Under the pieces are notes generated by a model. It made no database searches and had not been told where the DNA came from. It saw only the letters and a program-made list of their open reading frames with translations. A stretch of DNA of 64,000 bases from Saccharofermentans sp. (GTDB lineage Bacteria > Bacillota > Clostridia > Saccharofermentanales > Saccharofermentanaceae), in NCBI GenBank assembly GCA_016292135.1, contig JAEFAZ010000005.1, positions 62,001 through 126,000 on the forward strand. Direction: 5' to 3'. The position numbers and the translations under genes were made by a program. Below, piece after piece: positions 52,447 through 60,827 of this stretch (positions within the stretch are counted from its first letter, which is position 1; the number at the start of each line of letters is the position of its first letter).

Positions 52447-52982
52447 TTATCCTGCTTCTTCTGCCTCTCGCGGTACCTGCCTACAAAGATGCCGTCGTCT
52501 ACGAATCTGGAAGTCTCGGATATCCATACGGGGAACTCGCCCGTTGCAAGGACCGTCTGTCCGTTTAACATTCCGGTATGGAAAGAAATGTGTCTGAACT
52601 GTCTTAAGATCAACTCCATCCTGGTGTAAGGGCAGTTATCGGGTTTCTCGTAAAGCATGTCATCAGTCAGGCTGTCAAGATAATCCATGGTCTTCTTCTC
52701 GACCGAATCGAGATATTCAAGAAGTTCTTCGTCGCTGAGCACCACAGACGTGGGGTTCTCGGGATTATCCATCCCTTCTTCGTGGAAGGAAGGCTCCTCG
52801 TAATCGAAGGGATTGATGAACCACTTATCGGCCGAATGAAGAGCGTGGTAGACCCATCTCCAGCAGGGCGCTCCGTAGCAGAGAGCATCCCTGTCGTAGG
52901 TCTTTATCGAAGATCTTATGTTAATAAAATTAGGCTCCGTTGTGCTTTTTATGATCTTGCAAAGTTCGTTCATGTTTATCAC
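52443..52982 (-). CDS. DinB-like four-helix protein
   Basis: A 179-residue protein. Helical segments with the likely metal-binding His residues (WVYHALHSADKWF and QFRHISFHTGMLNG) fit the DinB/YfiT-like superfamily, whose members are putative metal-dependent hydrolases or thiol transferases. The overlap with the oxidoreductase gene suggests a linked job, but the substrate is not known. Confidence 0.75.
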   Translation of the reverse strand: MINMNELCKIIKSTTEPNFINIRSSIKTYDRDALCYGAPCWRWVYHALHSADKWFINPFDYEEPSFHEEGMDNPENPTSVVLSDEELLEYLDSVEKKTMDYLDSLTDDMLYEKPDNCPYTRMELILRQFRHISFHTGMLNGQTVLATGEFPVWISETSRFVDDGIFVGRYRERQKKQDK

Positions 52983-52985
52983 CCG

Positions 52986-53420
52986 TCAGAGCCACTGAAT
53001 GTAGGCCGTCTTATCGGAACCGTTATAGCCCGCGAATTCATAGAACCTGTGTGTAGCAGGATCCTTGGAACCCGTTAAGAGCATCATCTTGTAGCAGTTC
53101 TCCCTGACCGCAAGTTCCTTCGCATAAGCCAGGCACTGTGAGGCAAAACCCCTGCCGCGCCATTTCTCATGGGTCACGACATTTTCGATAAAGGCATACG
53201 GCCTTGCGTAACGGGTAAGATTAGGTATTATCACGCAGACGCAGGATGACACGATCCTGCCATCAACTTCGAGTACGATAAGATGGTGGTCCGGGTCAGA
53301 TATTATCTTTTCCCAGGTCTTCAACATATGCTCATCCTTCTCGGGCACGTCCGTCTCGTGAAGATATAGATATAATTCCAGGATCTGATCCAGGTCTTCT
53401 CTTGCTGCTTCTCTGATCAT
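52986..53420 (-). CDS. GNAT-family N-acetyltransferase
   Basis: A 144-residue acetyltransferase. The acetyl-CoA-binding motif is ENVVTHEKWRGRGFASQCL, preceded by VLEVDGRIVSSCVC and followed by DPATHRFYEFAGY. It overlaps the upstream GNAT gene by 4 bases. The substrate is unknown. Confidence 0.88.
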   Translation of the reverse strand: MIREAAREDLDQILELYLYLHETDVPEKDEHMLKTWEKIISDPDHHLIVLEVDGRIVSSCVCVIIPNLTRYARPYAFIENVVTHEKWRGRGFASQCLAYAKELAVRENCYKMMLLTGSKDPATHRFYEFAGYNGSDKTAYIQWL

Positions 53421-53878
53421 GTCAACTTCTCCATAAAAACAAATTCAAGTTCATCGTCGATCTTCTTCTGATCGAAGATCTTATAGCCCTGCGACATATA
53501 CAGGCGGATGTTATCAACGCTCCTTGTGCTCGTGAAGAGTTCATAGCGCCTGCCCGGAAAATATCCTTCGGCCGCGGAAAGGAGTTCTTTGCCATAGCCT
53601 TTGCGCCTGTAGTCAGGATGGACCATCAGTTTACCGATATAGACGGTTCCTTCCTTTTCGAAGGCGCGGACAGATCCTATGATGGTCCCGTTATCAGCGG
53701 TCATCTTCAGGATCAGGCCTTTGTCGTATTCAGCTTCGACTTCCCCGATCGTCTCTTTCAACGGAGGGATGTCTTTGTTTCCGAACAGGGCGGCCTCGCT
53801 CTGGTAAGCGAGGTACTGTAATGCCAATATCTCTTCAAGATCGGCTTTTCCGGCCTTCGTTATCTTGTAAGGACTCAT
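53417..53878 (-). CDS. GNAT-family N-acetyltransferase
   Basis: A 153-residue acetyltransferase with KLMVHPDYRRKGYGKELLSA as the acetyl-CoA loop and NIRLYMSQGYKIF at the end. It resembles YhbS/YjaB-type enzymes. It is the second of two different GNAT genes in the operon, starting 4 bases after a membrane-protein gene. The two share only the fold, so this is not a recent duplication. Confidence 0.88.
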   Translation of the reverse strand: MSPYKITKAGKADLEEILALQYLAYQSEAALFGNKDIPPLKETIGEVEAEYDKGLILKMTADNGTIIGSVRAFEKEGTVYIGKLMVHPDYRRKGYGKELLSAAEGYFPGRRYELFTSTRSVDNIRLYMSQGYKIFDQKKIDDELEFVFMEKLT

Positions 53879-53882
53879 CCTT

Positions 53883-54320
53883 CTACACGATCCCCTTTCC
53901 CGTTGCCATGTATGTTACCACGGCATTTCCGATGCTGAAGAGGAAAGCGATTATGCATATGAACATGCTTACGGCTATCTTGTTCTTACCCCTGTTCTGA
54001 AGGGATGTAATGATGCCCGCAAAGGAGATCACGAGCCCGGGAACATAACCGACCGTATACATGGTATATCCCCTCGTATAGATCTCGATGTAATATGACA
54101 TGAGCGTCAGGACCAGAACATAGAGGATCGAGATCAGGCATGCCGATGCATGTTTCTTCATGACAGGACCAAACATCAGCACCGATATTATCCCGGCAGC
54201 AAATACCGCGCCGTTCGCAACTTCAAGAGGCGTAGATGTACCGGTCGGCACGCCTGCCAGGAGCAATGTGGAGATTATAGACGTCAGACCCATTATGATC
54301 CCGTATTTATACATTTTCAT
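53883..54320 (-). CDS. Small membrane protein of unknown function
   Basis: 145 residues with four to five hydrophobic segments (LTSIISTLLLAGVPTG, GAVFAAGIISVLMFGPV, CLISILYVLVLTLMSYY, GLVISFAGIITSL, ISMFICIIAFLFSIG). The C-terminal pair resembles the DUF4064 or DUF6142-type small membrane proteins of Clostridia. No function can be assigned. First gene of the five-gene operon down to 50938. Confidence 0.8.
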   Translation of the reverse strand: MKMYKYGIIMGLTSIISTLLLAGVPTGTSTPLEVANGAVFAAGIISVLMFGPVMKKHASACLISILYVLVLTLMSYYIEIYTRGYTMYTVGYVPGLVISFAGIITSLQNRGKNKIAVSMFICIIAFLFSIGNAVVTYMATGKGIV

Positions 54321-54374
54321 AAGTCCGTCTCCTTATATTGCAAAAGAGCCTGCCTCAAAGATATAGGACCGCCG

Positions 54375-54875
54375 TCAGTTCATCTTTATCTTGGAAAGAT
54401 CGAAAGTCGCCTCTCCGTTCTTTACGACAGCGGGGAACTGAAGGATGAGCTTGCCGTCATCATCGTTGTCGCAGAGGACCATGACATATTCGCCGTCTTG
54501 AAGGGTGCTTTTGATATCATTCTTATCGAACTCGAAAACATAAGCTTCATTTGTCGTCTTATCTGCAGACTGGTACATATAGAGCACATCGTCTTCGTCA
54601 GCTTCAGTCTCATTCTTATACTGCTTACTGCCGGGACAGAAACCCAACCAGGCATTTTCGTCAAGCTTTATATCTGATTTAACTTTGAAAACGACAAAAT
54701 CTCCGCTCGTCGACATTCCGACTTTGCTGTCTTCTTTTGCATCCGTTGCTTCTACTGCGGGTCCCTCGCCGCCGTTACCGTTAGCGTTGCCGTTTGCTTT
54801 ATCTCCGCCTTTAGCACATCCGAAAAATGCAAAAGACAAAGCCAATGCAAGAACTATTACTGCTGTTTTCTTCAT
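54375..54875 (-). CDS. Small lipoprotein, unknown function
   Basis: 166 residues. The lipoprotein signal ends FAFFGC (Cys about residue 20), followed by a Gly/Asn-rich linker (GGDKANGNANGNGGEGPAVE). A beta-rich domain follows, with repeats of acidic residues and the pattern DGEYVMVLCDNDDDGKLILQ. It lies 59 bases after the acyltransferase gene. No family recognised. Confidence 0.8.
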   Translation of the reverse strand: MKKTAVIVLALALSFAFFGCAKGGDKANGNANGNGGEGPAVEATDAKEDSKVGMSTSGDFVVFKVKSDIKLDENAWLGFCPGSKQYKNETEADEDDVLYMYQSADKTTNEAYVFEFDKNDIKSTLQDGEYVMVLCDNDDDGKLILQFPAVVKNGEATFDLSKIKMN

Positions 54876-54934
54876 GATCGTGCCCTCGCTTTAAATGATC
54901 TATGAGACGGATCTCACCCTTAGATTATATCACC

Positions 54935-55999
54935 TTATCTCTTCTTGGTGCCGATAAGGAAACTCAGGAAAGGAACTCTCACGAAGATCTGGCTGAAGAA
55001 AATAGTCAGAACATAAGCTGTAAGCACGGGAATTATGAAGAGGACAAAAGTGACCTCCGTGAACCCTGCCGACAGATATTGCAGCAAGACCAGGAAAACA
55101 TAATGCAGACTGAAAAAAGCAAAGGATATCCCAGACATATGAGCCGGTATCTTTCCGGTAAAGTCCAGACGGGCCTTGCCAAGAGCGATAATCCCGAGCA
55201 GCATAAACCAGCCTGCAAGGCTGTTCACTATACCGTTAAGGACATCAAGGTTAAGACCGGACCAGATGAAGAGCCATATGTTCAAAGCGCTGAAGATCAA
55301 GCCCAACGGCAGGAATAGCCACCTGAACCGGCTCAGCTTCAGGACAGCTTCATCACGCGAAAAAACATAGTATCCCGCAAGGAAGATATATATGAATTCA
55401 AGAAGGCTCTTGCCTCCTAGGGAAAGGATATCCTTCATGAAGTACAAGGGCAGTCCTAATAGCACGACAAGCCAGAGCGGAATGTCCTTTATCTCCTTTT
55501 TCAGCACTTTCCTCTGCAGCAAGATGATCCCGAGAGCTATCAGCGATATCACGAAAAGATAAAGCAGGAACCAGAACTGGCCGAACGAGAAACCTCCGTC
55601 ACCTCCCGTAAGATCAGTGAACTTAGTGAAGAACACCCCGTAGTGCGAAAGGAACGATCCCTCATATCCGCAGTTAAACTTATCGGCGATAAAGCACATC
55701 ACGGGCATTATCACTACTGTTCCGAAGACAAGAGGAACGATAAGCCTTTTGATCCTCTCAACGATATACTGACCTGCCGTTCTCTTTGACAGGGCATACC
55801 TTGTGCTCATTCCGGCAAGAAGGAATAACAGCGGCATGAAAAAAGGACTGCAGAAAACTATGAAACTGCTCAAGACCTTATCGGAACCGAAGACGATATA
55901 GTTGTTCTCTCCCCATGTATTCCAGGCCATCGCGGCGTGATAAGGGATCAGGAGGAGTATTACGATCCATCTTAAGTTGTCGATGTAGTGTTTCCTCAT
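54935..55999 (-). CDS. Acyltransferase 3 family membrane protein
   Basis: A 354-residue protein with ten membrane helices and the family start YIDNLRWIVILLLIPYHAAM. FCSPFFMPLLFLLAGMSTRY is the second family motif and contains a conserved helix break. It differs from the acyltransferase at 2730-3803. It is the last gene of the operon starting at 59054; the product probably modifies a surface glycan or lipid. Confidence 0.88.
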   Translation of the reverse strand: MRKHYIDNLRWIVILLLIPYHAAMAWNTWGENNYIVFGSDKVLSSFIVFCSPFFMPLLFLLAGMSTRYALSKRTAGQYIVERIKRLIVPLVFGTVVIMPVMCFIADKFNCGYEGSFLSHYGVFFTKFTDLTGGDGGFSFGQFWFLLYLFVISLIALGIILLQRKVLKKEIKDIPLWLVVLLGLPLYFMKDILSLGGKSLLEFIYIFLAGYYVFSRDEAVLKLSRFRWLFLPLGLIFSALNIWLFIWSGLNLDVLNGIVNSLAGWFMLLGIIALGKARLDFTGKIPAHMSGISFAFFSLHYVFLVLLQYLSAGFTEVTFVLFIIPVLTAYVLTIFFSQIFVRVPFLSFLIGTKKR

Positions 56000-56011
56000 A
56001 TCTATCTTCCG

Positions 56012-56458
56012 TCAACCGGGTCTATATTCCATAAAGACCTGAGCGTTAGTGTTGTCATTATATCTTTCGATTTCCCTGAAACCGTACTTCGAATACAATC
56101 TTAAGGCATCTTCATAAGAAGCCATCGAATCCAGCACGATGCGGGAATAACCTTTCGCCTCCGCATACTTTACAGCCGTATCAAGGAGACGGAAACCGAG
56201 GCCCTTGCCCCTGAGCTCAGGAGACAGGTACATCGCCTTAAGCTCAGCCGTCTCTTCATCGAAAGGCTTTATCCCGGCTGAACCTGCGACTTTGCCGTCA
56301 GACATGAGACACCAGAAGGCCAAAAACTCATTGCCTATATCCTTGTAGAAGGAGTGCCTGCCTTCAGGATCAAATGTTTTACCGAGATCCGTGAAACACT
56401 TATCCGTAAATCCGAAAAGCGGCTCCTTAAGCGCATCAGAATACTCAACTATCTCCAT
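56012..56458 (-). CDS. GNAT-family N-acetyltransferase
   Basis: About 148 residues starting at MEIVEYSDAL (56458), one base after the esterase stop. A longer reading would run into that gene. The acetyl-CoA motif is LKAMYLSPELRGKGLGFRLL, and the end ALRLYSKYGFREIERY is typical. The substrate is unknown. Confidence 0.85.
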   Translation of the reverse strand: MEIVEYSDALKEPLFGFTDKCFTDLGKTFDPEGRHSFYKDIGNEFLAFWCLMSDGKVAGSAGIKPFDEETAELKAMYLSPELRGKGLGFRLLDTAVKYAEAKGYSRIVLDSMASYEDALRLYSKYGFREIERYNDNTNAQVFMEYRPG

Positions 56459-56459
56459 A

Positions 56460-57293
56460 TCACAAACCTTCAATGAAAGAATAGAATCTATCCAGGCCCT
56501 TATTCTCTTCACGCGTCTCGAAAAAGAGTCCTGCTGTATACCAGGAGTGAGTGTTCTTCTTATCGATTACGCGGTAGAGTTCGCAAGAGTTGCCGGTCTC
56601 TTCTGCCTTTTTCGCGAACCTCTCACCACAGGCGAAATCAACAAGCCCGTCGTGCTCACTCTGGATCAGGAGCATAGGGATATGGTTCTTATCCATGAGA
56701 CTTACGGGTTCGCCCTGCTTCCTGTCGAAGTCCTTGGCAAAGAGCTGGTTCAGCAGGATCCTGAGCGTGTTTGTCTGCGGCTCATCGAAACTATATGGTC
56801 CGCCGAAGCCTATATAACCGATAACATTTGAAACATCAACACCGTACCGGTCCTGATCAGCCTTTGAATAGCAGAGGATCGAAGATAGATGCGCGCCCGC
56901 AGAAGGTCCCGTAACTACTATCTTGGATACATCTATCCCCTTCTCTCGGAGATACTTTATCGCGGCATTATAACCCCTGCAGACATCTTCGATCTGAGCG
57001 GGGTACTTGTTCTTGGGCGAGAGTCTGTAGCCAAGTGATATACATCTATATCCTTCCAAGGCTATGTGCTGGCCGACATAGGCAAAATCCTTGGGCGTCC
57101 CCGCATTCCAGCCGCCGCCGTGGATCCAGATGACGACCTTATCGGACTTTATCTCCCCGGGTTCAAAATACAGAAAATAACAGTTCTTATCCTCACCGAA
57201 AGAGACCTTGTCAGGTATTATCTCTTTTCTGACAGCGGCTAATTTGAGGAAGAGCCCGAAATAACTTAAGTTTTCTCTTGTTGAATCTTTCAT
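56460..57293 (-). CDS. Alpha/beta-hydrolase (acetylesterase/BD-FAE family)
   Basis: About 277 residues. The start is set at MKDSTRENL (57293), which has GGGATAGGG in front; an in-frame TTG at 57326 is weaker. Motifs are IWIHGGGWNAGTP for the oxyanion hole, VVTGPSAGAHLSSIL for the nucleophile Ser, LIQSEHDGLVDF for Asp, and NTHSWYT for His. This is the esterase type often found with carbohydrate-degrading systems. It is cytoplasmic, since no signal peptide is visible. Confidence 0.87.
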   Translation of the reverse strand: MKDSTRENLSYFGLFLKLAAVRKEIIPDKVSFGEDKNCYFLYFEPGEIKSDKVVIWIHGGGWNAGTPKDFAYVGQHIALEGYRCISLGYRLSPKNKYPAQIEDVCRGYNAAIKYLREKGIDVSKIVVTGPSAGAHLSSILCYSKADQDRYGVDVSNVIGYIGFGGPYSFDEPQTNTLRILLNQLFAKDFDRKQGEPVSLMDKNHIPMLLIQSEHDGLVDFACGERFAKKAEETGNSCELYRVIDKKNTHSWYTAGLFFETREENKGLDRFYSFIEGL

Positions 57294-57331
57294 CCCTATC
57301 CCGTCCTGTTTTTTGATCCGCTTCAATTATA

Positions 57332-58204
57332 CTACAGGTCGAATATGCTGATCTGCTTGTCCGGGAACCCGTTCATGTAGCGGAAGATCTCATCAGGATC
57401 CGACATCATGCCATTGTCAGCACAGATGCGGTTAAAGATCTGCATCAGCTTACGGGAATCGGGACTCGGGACTTCGTAGGAATCACCGAATGTGCTGATA
57501 TATCTTTCCTTTAAGCCCGGAAAGTGTTTATCGAGCGCTGCGTAGTAATATTCCCTGTCGCCTTCTCTTAATGTCAGCCCGGTGTTCCAGCATATCACGC
57601 CCTTAACGCCAGCATGGACACAACCGTTAAGTATATTGCTGATATTCTCTTCAGTATCGTTGATGAAGGGCAGTATCGGCGTCATCCAGACAACAGTCGG
57701 AATGCCTCTCTTCCGCATCTCTTCTAACACTTCCAAACGTCTCTTTGTGTTGCAGACATTGGGTTCCAGGATGCTGCAAAGCCCGTCATCGTAAGTAGTA
57801 AGAGTCATCTCGACAACGCACTTAGTCTGCTGATTGATCTTATCCAGAAGATCTATGTCCTCCAATATCCTGTCTGACTTGGTCTGGATCGCAAGGCCGA
57901 ATCCGTACTTATAGATGATCTCCAGACACTGACGCGTCAGACGCAGATCCTTCTCGCAATGCATATAGGGATCAGACATGGCGCCCGTAGCTATCATGAA
58001 CTTGCTCCTCTTGGACTTAAGTTCCTTTTCGAGCAGTTCGGGAGCATTCTTCTTGACCTCTATATCTTCAAACCGGTGATCGAACTGATAACAAAGGCTC
58101 CTGCTGTCGCAATAGATGCAGCCGTGCGTACAGCCGCGGTAGATGTTCATACCGTGGTATCCGTTCTTATTGTGTACTAATCCTTTGGCTTCAACAAAAT
58201 GCAT
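57332..58204 (-). CDS. Radical SAM protein (SPL/Rv2578c-like family)
   Basis: A 290-residue enzyme with the cluster motif YRGCTHGCIYCDSRS (CxxxCxxC) near residue 24, followed by IEVKKNAPELLEKEL and GAMSDPYMHCEKDLRLTR. This family is related to spore photoproduct lyase but lacks its specific features; the substrate is unknown. It lies between a TraX-like gene (10 bases away) and the esterase (about 38 bases between coding ends) in one operon. Confidence 0.88.
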   Translation of the reverse strand: MHFVEAKGLVHNKNGYHGMNIYRGCTHGCIYCDSRSLCYQFDHRFEDIEVKKNAPELLEKELKSKRSKFMIATGAMSDPYMHCEKDLRLTRQCLEIIYKYGFGLAIQTKSDRILEDIDLLDKINQQTKCVVEMTLTTYDDGLCSILEPNVCNTKRRLEVLEEMRKRGIPTVVWMTPILPFINDTEENISNILNGCVHAGVKGVICWNTGLTLREGDREYYYAALDKHFPGLKERYISTFGDSYEVPSPDSRKLMQIFNRICADNGMMSDPDEIFRYMNGFPDKQISIFDL

Positions 58205-58214
58205 ATATCAACTC

Positions 58215-59054
58215 TCAAGCAAGCAGCAACACAAGATCTATCAGCAGAAGATGGAGCGGATAGAATACATAGAAGAAATACTGTATGAACTTATTCTTCT
58301 TACCGTTCCTCCCCTTGTAAAGGAAAAGAACAAGGAAGATGCCTATCGCACTGTAGGGCAGTATATATTTCATCTGATTGGATAAGAAATTCAGCCGGAA
58401 ACTGCCGTCAAGACCGCAGTCAGCAAAGAAGAAAGTTAAGTACACGAGTAATTCGGCAACTATAAAAGCAATGATCTTGCGGTCCTTAAGATAGTAAAAA
58501 GCGATTATCATCAACGGTCCGAAGATCATCCACTCGGCACTCATAAAATATGTCAGCGCAAGTGTTGCTACTACCAGCAGGATCTTAACGGGAAGCTTCA
58601 TCTTCGAGTTCAGTATGCAAAGGTCGAGGAAGCCGATGAAGAGCGCGAAAAAGACGTTCCAGGCAAAGAAGAATCTCATGACATCAAAACCCAATCCGTC
58701 TGCCGTCGTGACCGCAAAGATCAACTGGGTGATCAGAGCGAATATCAAAAGGCGCCTGCCATAGCGCATCTTAGAACTCGTGTACCTGAAGCCTTCAGCA
58801 ATAAAGAACATGAAGATCGGCGGCCCGATAAAGCAGACCATCGTCATAAGGCCGACAACGATCCCGTTTGCGCCGAAACAGCGGTGCTTCGAAAAAGTGT
58901 ACAGGAAAAAGTGTCCGACTGTTATGGTAGTGATCGCGATCATCTTTAATAGATTACGGCTGATGCCGCTCCACGATCTGTTATCAACAAGATCCTTATT
59001 ATGTTCCGCCAAAGGATAGTCCCCCTGTATTGTTGCAATATGCATACTTAGCAT
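58215..59054 (-). CDS. TraX-like integral membrane protein
   Basis: About 279 residues with seven to eight membrane helices. The segment NLLKMIAITTITVGHFFLY is the usual start of the TraX (PF05857-type) family, which acetylates pilin in F plasmids. In Clostridia many copies are chromosomal and of unknown role. The promoter -10 lies so close to the first ATG that the leader would be too short. A TTG near 59012, preceded by GGGGGAC, may be the real start. Confidence 0.75.
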   Translation of the reverse strand: MLSMHIATIQGDYPLAEHNKDLVDNRSWSGISRNLLKMIAITTITVGHFFLYTFSKHRCFGANGIVVGLMTMVCFIGPPIFMFFIAEGFRYTSSKMRYGRRLLIFALITQLIFAVTTADGLGFDVMRFFFAWNVFFALFIGFLDLCILNSKMKLPVKILLVVATLALTYFMSAEWMIFGPLMIIAFYYLKDRKIIAFIVAELLVYLTFFFADCGLDGSFRLNFLSNQMKYILPYSAIGIFLVLFLYKGRNGKKNKFIQYFFYVFYPLHLLLIDLVLLLA

Positions 59055-59060
59055 AAAAGC

Positions 59061-59069
59061 ATTATAACA
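59061..59069 (-). promoter_or_regulatory. Extended -10 promoter of the TraX-like gene operon
   Basis: TGTTATAAT on the minus strand (59069-59061). It would drive the operon TraX-like, radical SAM, esterase, GNAT and acyltransferase, since no terminator is seen before 54935. Confidence 0.55.
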
Positions 59070-59137
59070 TTGAACATATGATAGAAGATCTCTTGTAATT
59101 GTATTTGCGGCTCCTTGAGACAGTTGCTGTTATCAAT

Positions 59138-59327
59138 GGTTCATCAAATTTTCATATACAGGATTTAGTGAACAACTTTACTCCCACAAGTGCACTTTTT
59201 CCCTTCATATAGAAATTTAGTGAACCGATTTGGGAAAAATGGTGCACTAAATTTCATATACAAAAATTTACAGAACTATTTTTCGTGAAAAGGTTCAGTA
59301 AATTCTCTATATAAAACTTTAGTGAAC
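59138..59327. repeat. Array of four inverted repeats with TTTAGTGAAC-type arms
   Basis: Four hairpins at 59138-59173, 59189-59226, 59241-59276 and 59292-59327, with a regular period of 51-52 bases. Arms are variants of GGTTCACTAAAT and ATTTAGTGAACC, with CATATA-like loop bases. The minus-strand arms GTTCACTAAA and TTTAGTGAAC resemble TTTCACCAAA and TTTGGTGAAA of the other array (26828-27031). No gene is found between 59070 and 59740. Confidence 0.8.
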
Positions 59328-59389
59328 TCAGGTTATAACTTGCGGCTTTCGAAAAGCTGCGCACCTCATCACGGAGCAAAACTTTGCCC

Positions 59390-59699
59390 CGCATTTTCCG
59401 CACAAGCCGTTTGAGCTGATAACAAATGCCCGGCTGTTTCCGCAGACGCCGTTTGAATGTGATCAAAAAGCCTCGCATTTTCCGCACAAGCCGTTTGAGC
59501 AGATAACAAATGCCCGGCTGTTTCCGCAGACTCCGTTTGAATGTGATCAAAAAGCCTCGCATTTTCCGCACAAGCCGTTTGAGCAGATAACAATGCCCGG
59601 CTGTTTCCGCAGACGCCATTTGAATGTGATCAAAAAGCCTCGCATTTTCCGCACAAGCCGTTTGAGCAGATAACAATGCCCGGCTGTTTCCGCAGACGC
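59390..59699. repeat. 84-base tandem repeat, about 3.7 copies
   Basis: Copies begin with CGCATTTTCCGCACAAGCC at 59390, 59474, 59558 and 59641, so the period is 84, 84 and 83 bases. Each unit consists of two related 42-base halves (TTTCCGCACAAGCCGTTTGA and TTTCCGCAGACGCCGTTTGA). On the minus strand each half begins GCGGAA, like the 36-base repeats at 26711-26818. Copies are nearly identical, so the array is young or homogenised. Because 84 is a multiple of three, several reading frames stay open through it, but they have no ribosome site and run into a tRNA; they are not considered genes. Confidence 0.9.
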
Positions 59700-59731
59700 G
59701 TAGCGTCGAGGACCTAAGCCGGGCATTGTTA
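59671..59731 (-). repeat. Structured hairpin element, copy 2 (TTAGGTCCTCG core)
   Basis: On the minus strand perfect 14-base arms TAACAATGCCCGGC and GCCGGGCATTGTTA enclose TTAGGTCCTCG (59717-59707), a small hairpin ACGC-TAC-GCGT (59706-59696) and CTGCGGAA (59695-59688) plus three bases. This is the same layout as 26660-26742 with different stem bases. It begins 10 bases after the tRNA-Leu 3' end. Confidence 0.7.
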
Positions 59732-59740
59732 TTTGCGAAT

Positions 59741-59823
59741 TGGTGCGCCTGACAGGACTTGAACCTGCACGGTTTCCCACCAGAACCTAAATCTGGCATG
59801 TCTGCCAATTCCATCACAGGCGC
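59741..59823 (-). tRNA. tRNA-Leu (anticodon TAG)
   Basis: An 83-base class II tRNA with acceptor GCGCCTG/CAGGCGC, discriminator A, encoded CCA and a long variable arm. Anticodon stem CCAGA/TCTGG encloses TTTAGGT, giving TAG. The repeat element follows its 3' end directly; no separate terminator is visible. Confidence 0.96.
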
Positions 59824-59873
59824 GTTTTCAACTTGATAAGTATATCAGACTTTGGGAAAAGTTGCTTAATCTG

Positions 59874-60827
59874 TCAGATCTCTATACCGGAATCCCTGAA
59901 GAACTTCATCGCTTCGGCTTTGTTCTGCTCGACATTTTGGATCAGTTCCTCCCTGCCCGAAAAGCTCTTTTCGGGACGGATGAACTCAAGGAGCTCGACC
60001 TTGATCATGACGCCGTAGATATCCTCATCGAAATCGAAGATGTTGGTCTCGACTACGTCGGTGGGCGCATCGTTTTCGATCGTGGGACGGCGGCCTATGT
60101 TGGTGACGCCGTAAAATGTGTTGTGACCTATCGTTATGCGGGATGCATATACGCCGCGTCTTACGCAGAACTTATCGACTGAGAGGTTTGCCGTGGGGAA
60201 GCCCATCTTACGGCCTTCCTGCTTGCCTTTGATGACTCTTCCGGAATAGAAGTAAGGGCGTCCTCCGCAAAGTCTTGCAACCTCCGCTACATCACCTTCT
60301 GCAAGGGACTCTCTCATCCTGGTCGTGGAAATGCGTCTGCCGTCAAGATCAAGTTCGGGAACGATCTTGACTCCGATATCACGTTCCTTGCCGAGTTTCT
60401 TGAGAAATTCCGGAGTGCCTGCGCCTTTAGCGCCGAATGTATAATCGTCACCTGCAACCACACAGGCAGCGCCTGCGCGGATGCGGAGCATGTCATCGAA
60501 AAAGAGTTCTGGGGCCATGTCCTTTACGTCTTCAAAAGAGAGAACGAGAACATCGTGGATGCCCGTTGATGCAATGAGATCGCATCTTTCGCGGTAGGTA
60601 TAAAGGAGTCCGTCATCAGTCTTGTTGAGGCCCGTAAAAGTCTGGACCATGGGCGTAAGGCCTGCTGCCTTGGCGAGCTTTATCGTCCTCTTCATTATCT
60701 CCATGTGACCCAGGTGCATGCCGTCGAAAAGGCCCAAAGCCACAACGCGGCTCTCGGGTCTGAAAGGCAGGGTGTCAGGATAGTGTATGTGAAGATCGTA
60801 GCTCAACTTATAAAAACCCTTTCGCAC
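59874..60827 (-). CDS. ribF: Bifunctional riboflavin kinase/FAD synthetase
   Basis: A 317-residue enzyme that makes FMN and FAD. The N-terminal FAD synthetase domain has LGLFDGMHLGHMEIMKRT, DVLVLSFEDVKDMAPELFFD and STTRMRESLAEGDV. The C-terminal riboflavin kinase domain has GRVIKGKQEGRKMGFPTANL and NIGRRPTI. It overlaps truB by 25 bases with the ATG used; a TTG 21 bases further in would reduce this. truB-ribF order is standard in Firmicutes. Confidence 0.96.
   Translation of the reverse strand: MRKGFYKLSYDLHIHYPDTLPFRPESRVVALGLFDGMHLGHMEIMKRTIKLAKAAGLTPMVQTFTGLNKTDDGLLYTYRERCDLIASTGIHDVLVLSFEDVKDMAPELFFDDMLRIRAGAACVVAGDDYTFGAKGAGTPEFLKKLGKERDIGVKIVPELDLDGRRISTTRMRESLAEGDVAEVARLCGGRPYFYSGRVIKGKQEGRKMGFPTANLSVDKFCVRRGVYASRITIGHNTFYGVTNIGRRPTIENDAPTDVVETNIFDFDEDIYGVMIKVELLEFIRPEKSFSGREELIQNVEQNKAEAMKFFRDSGIEI

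Noticed and set aside
59390..59699. CRISPR array
   Set aside because: The whole 84-base unit repeats, including the would-be spacers.
59254..59817. A 187-residue open frame through the tandem repeat on the minus strand
   Set aside because: It begins inside tRNA-Leu, has no ribosome site, and stays open only because the repeat length is a multiple of three.
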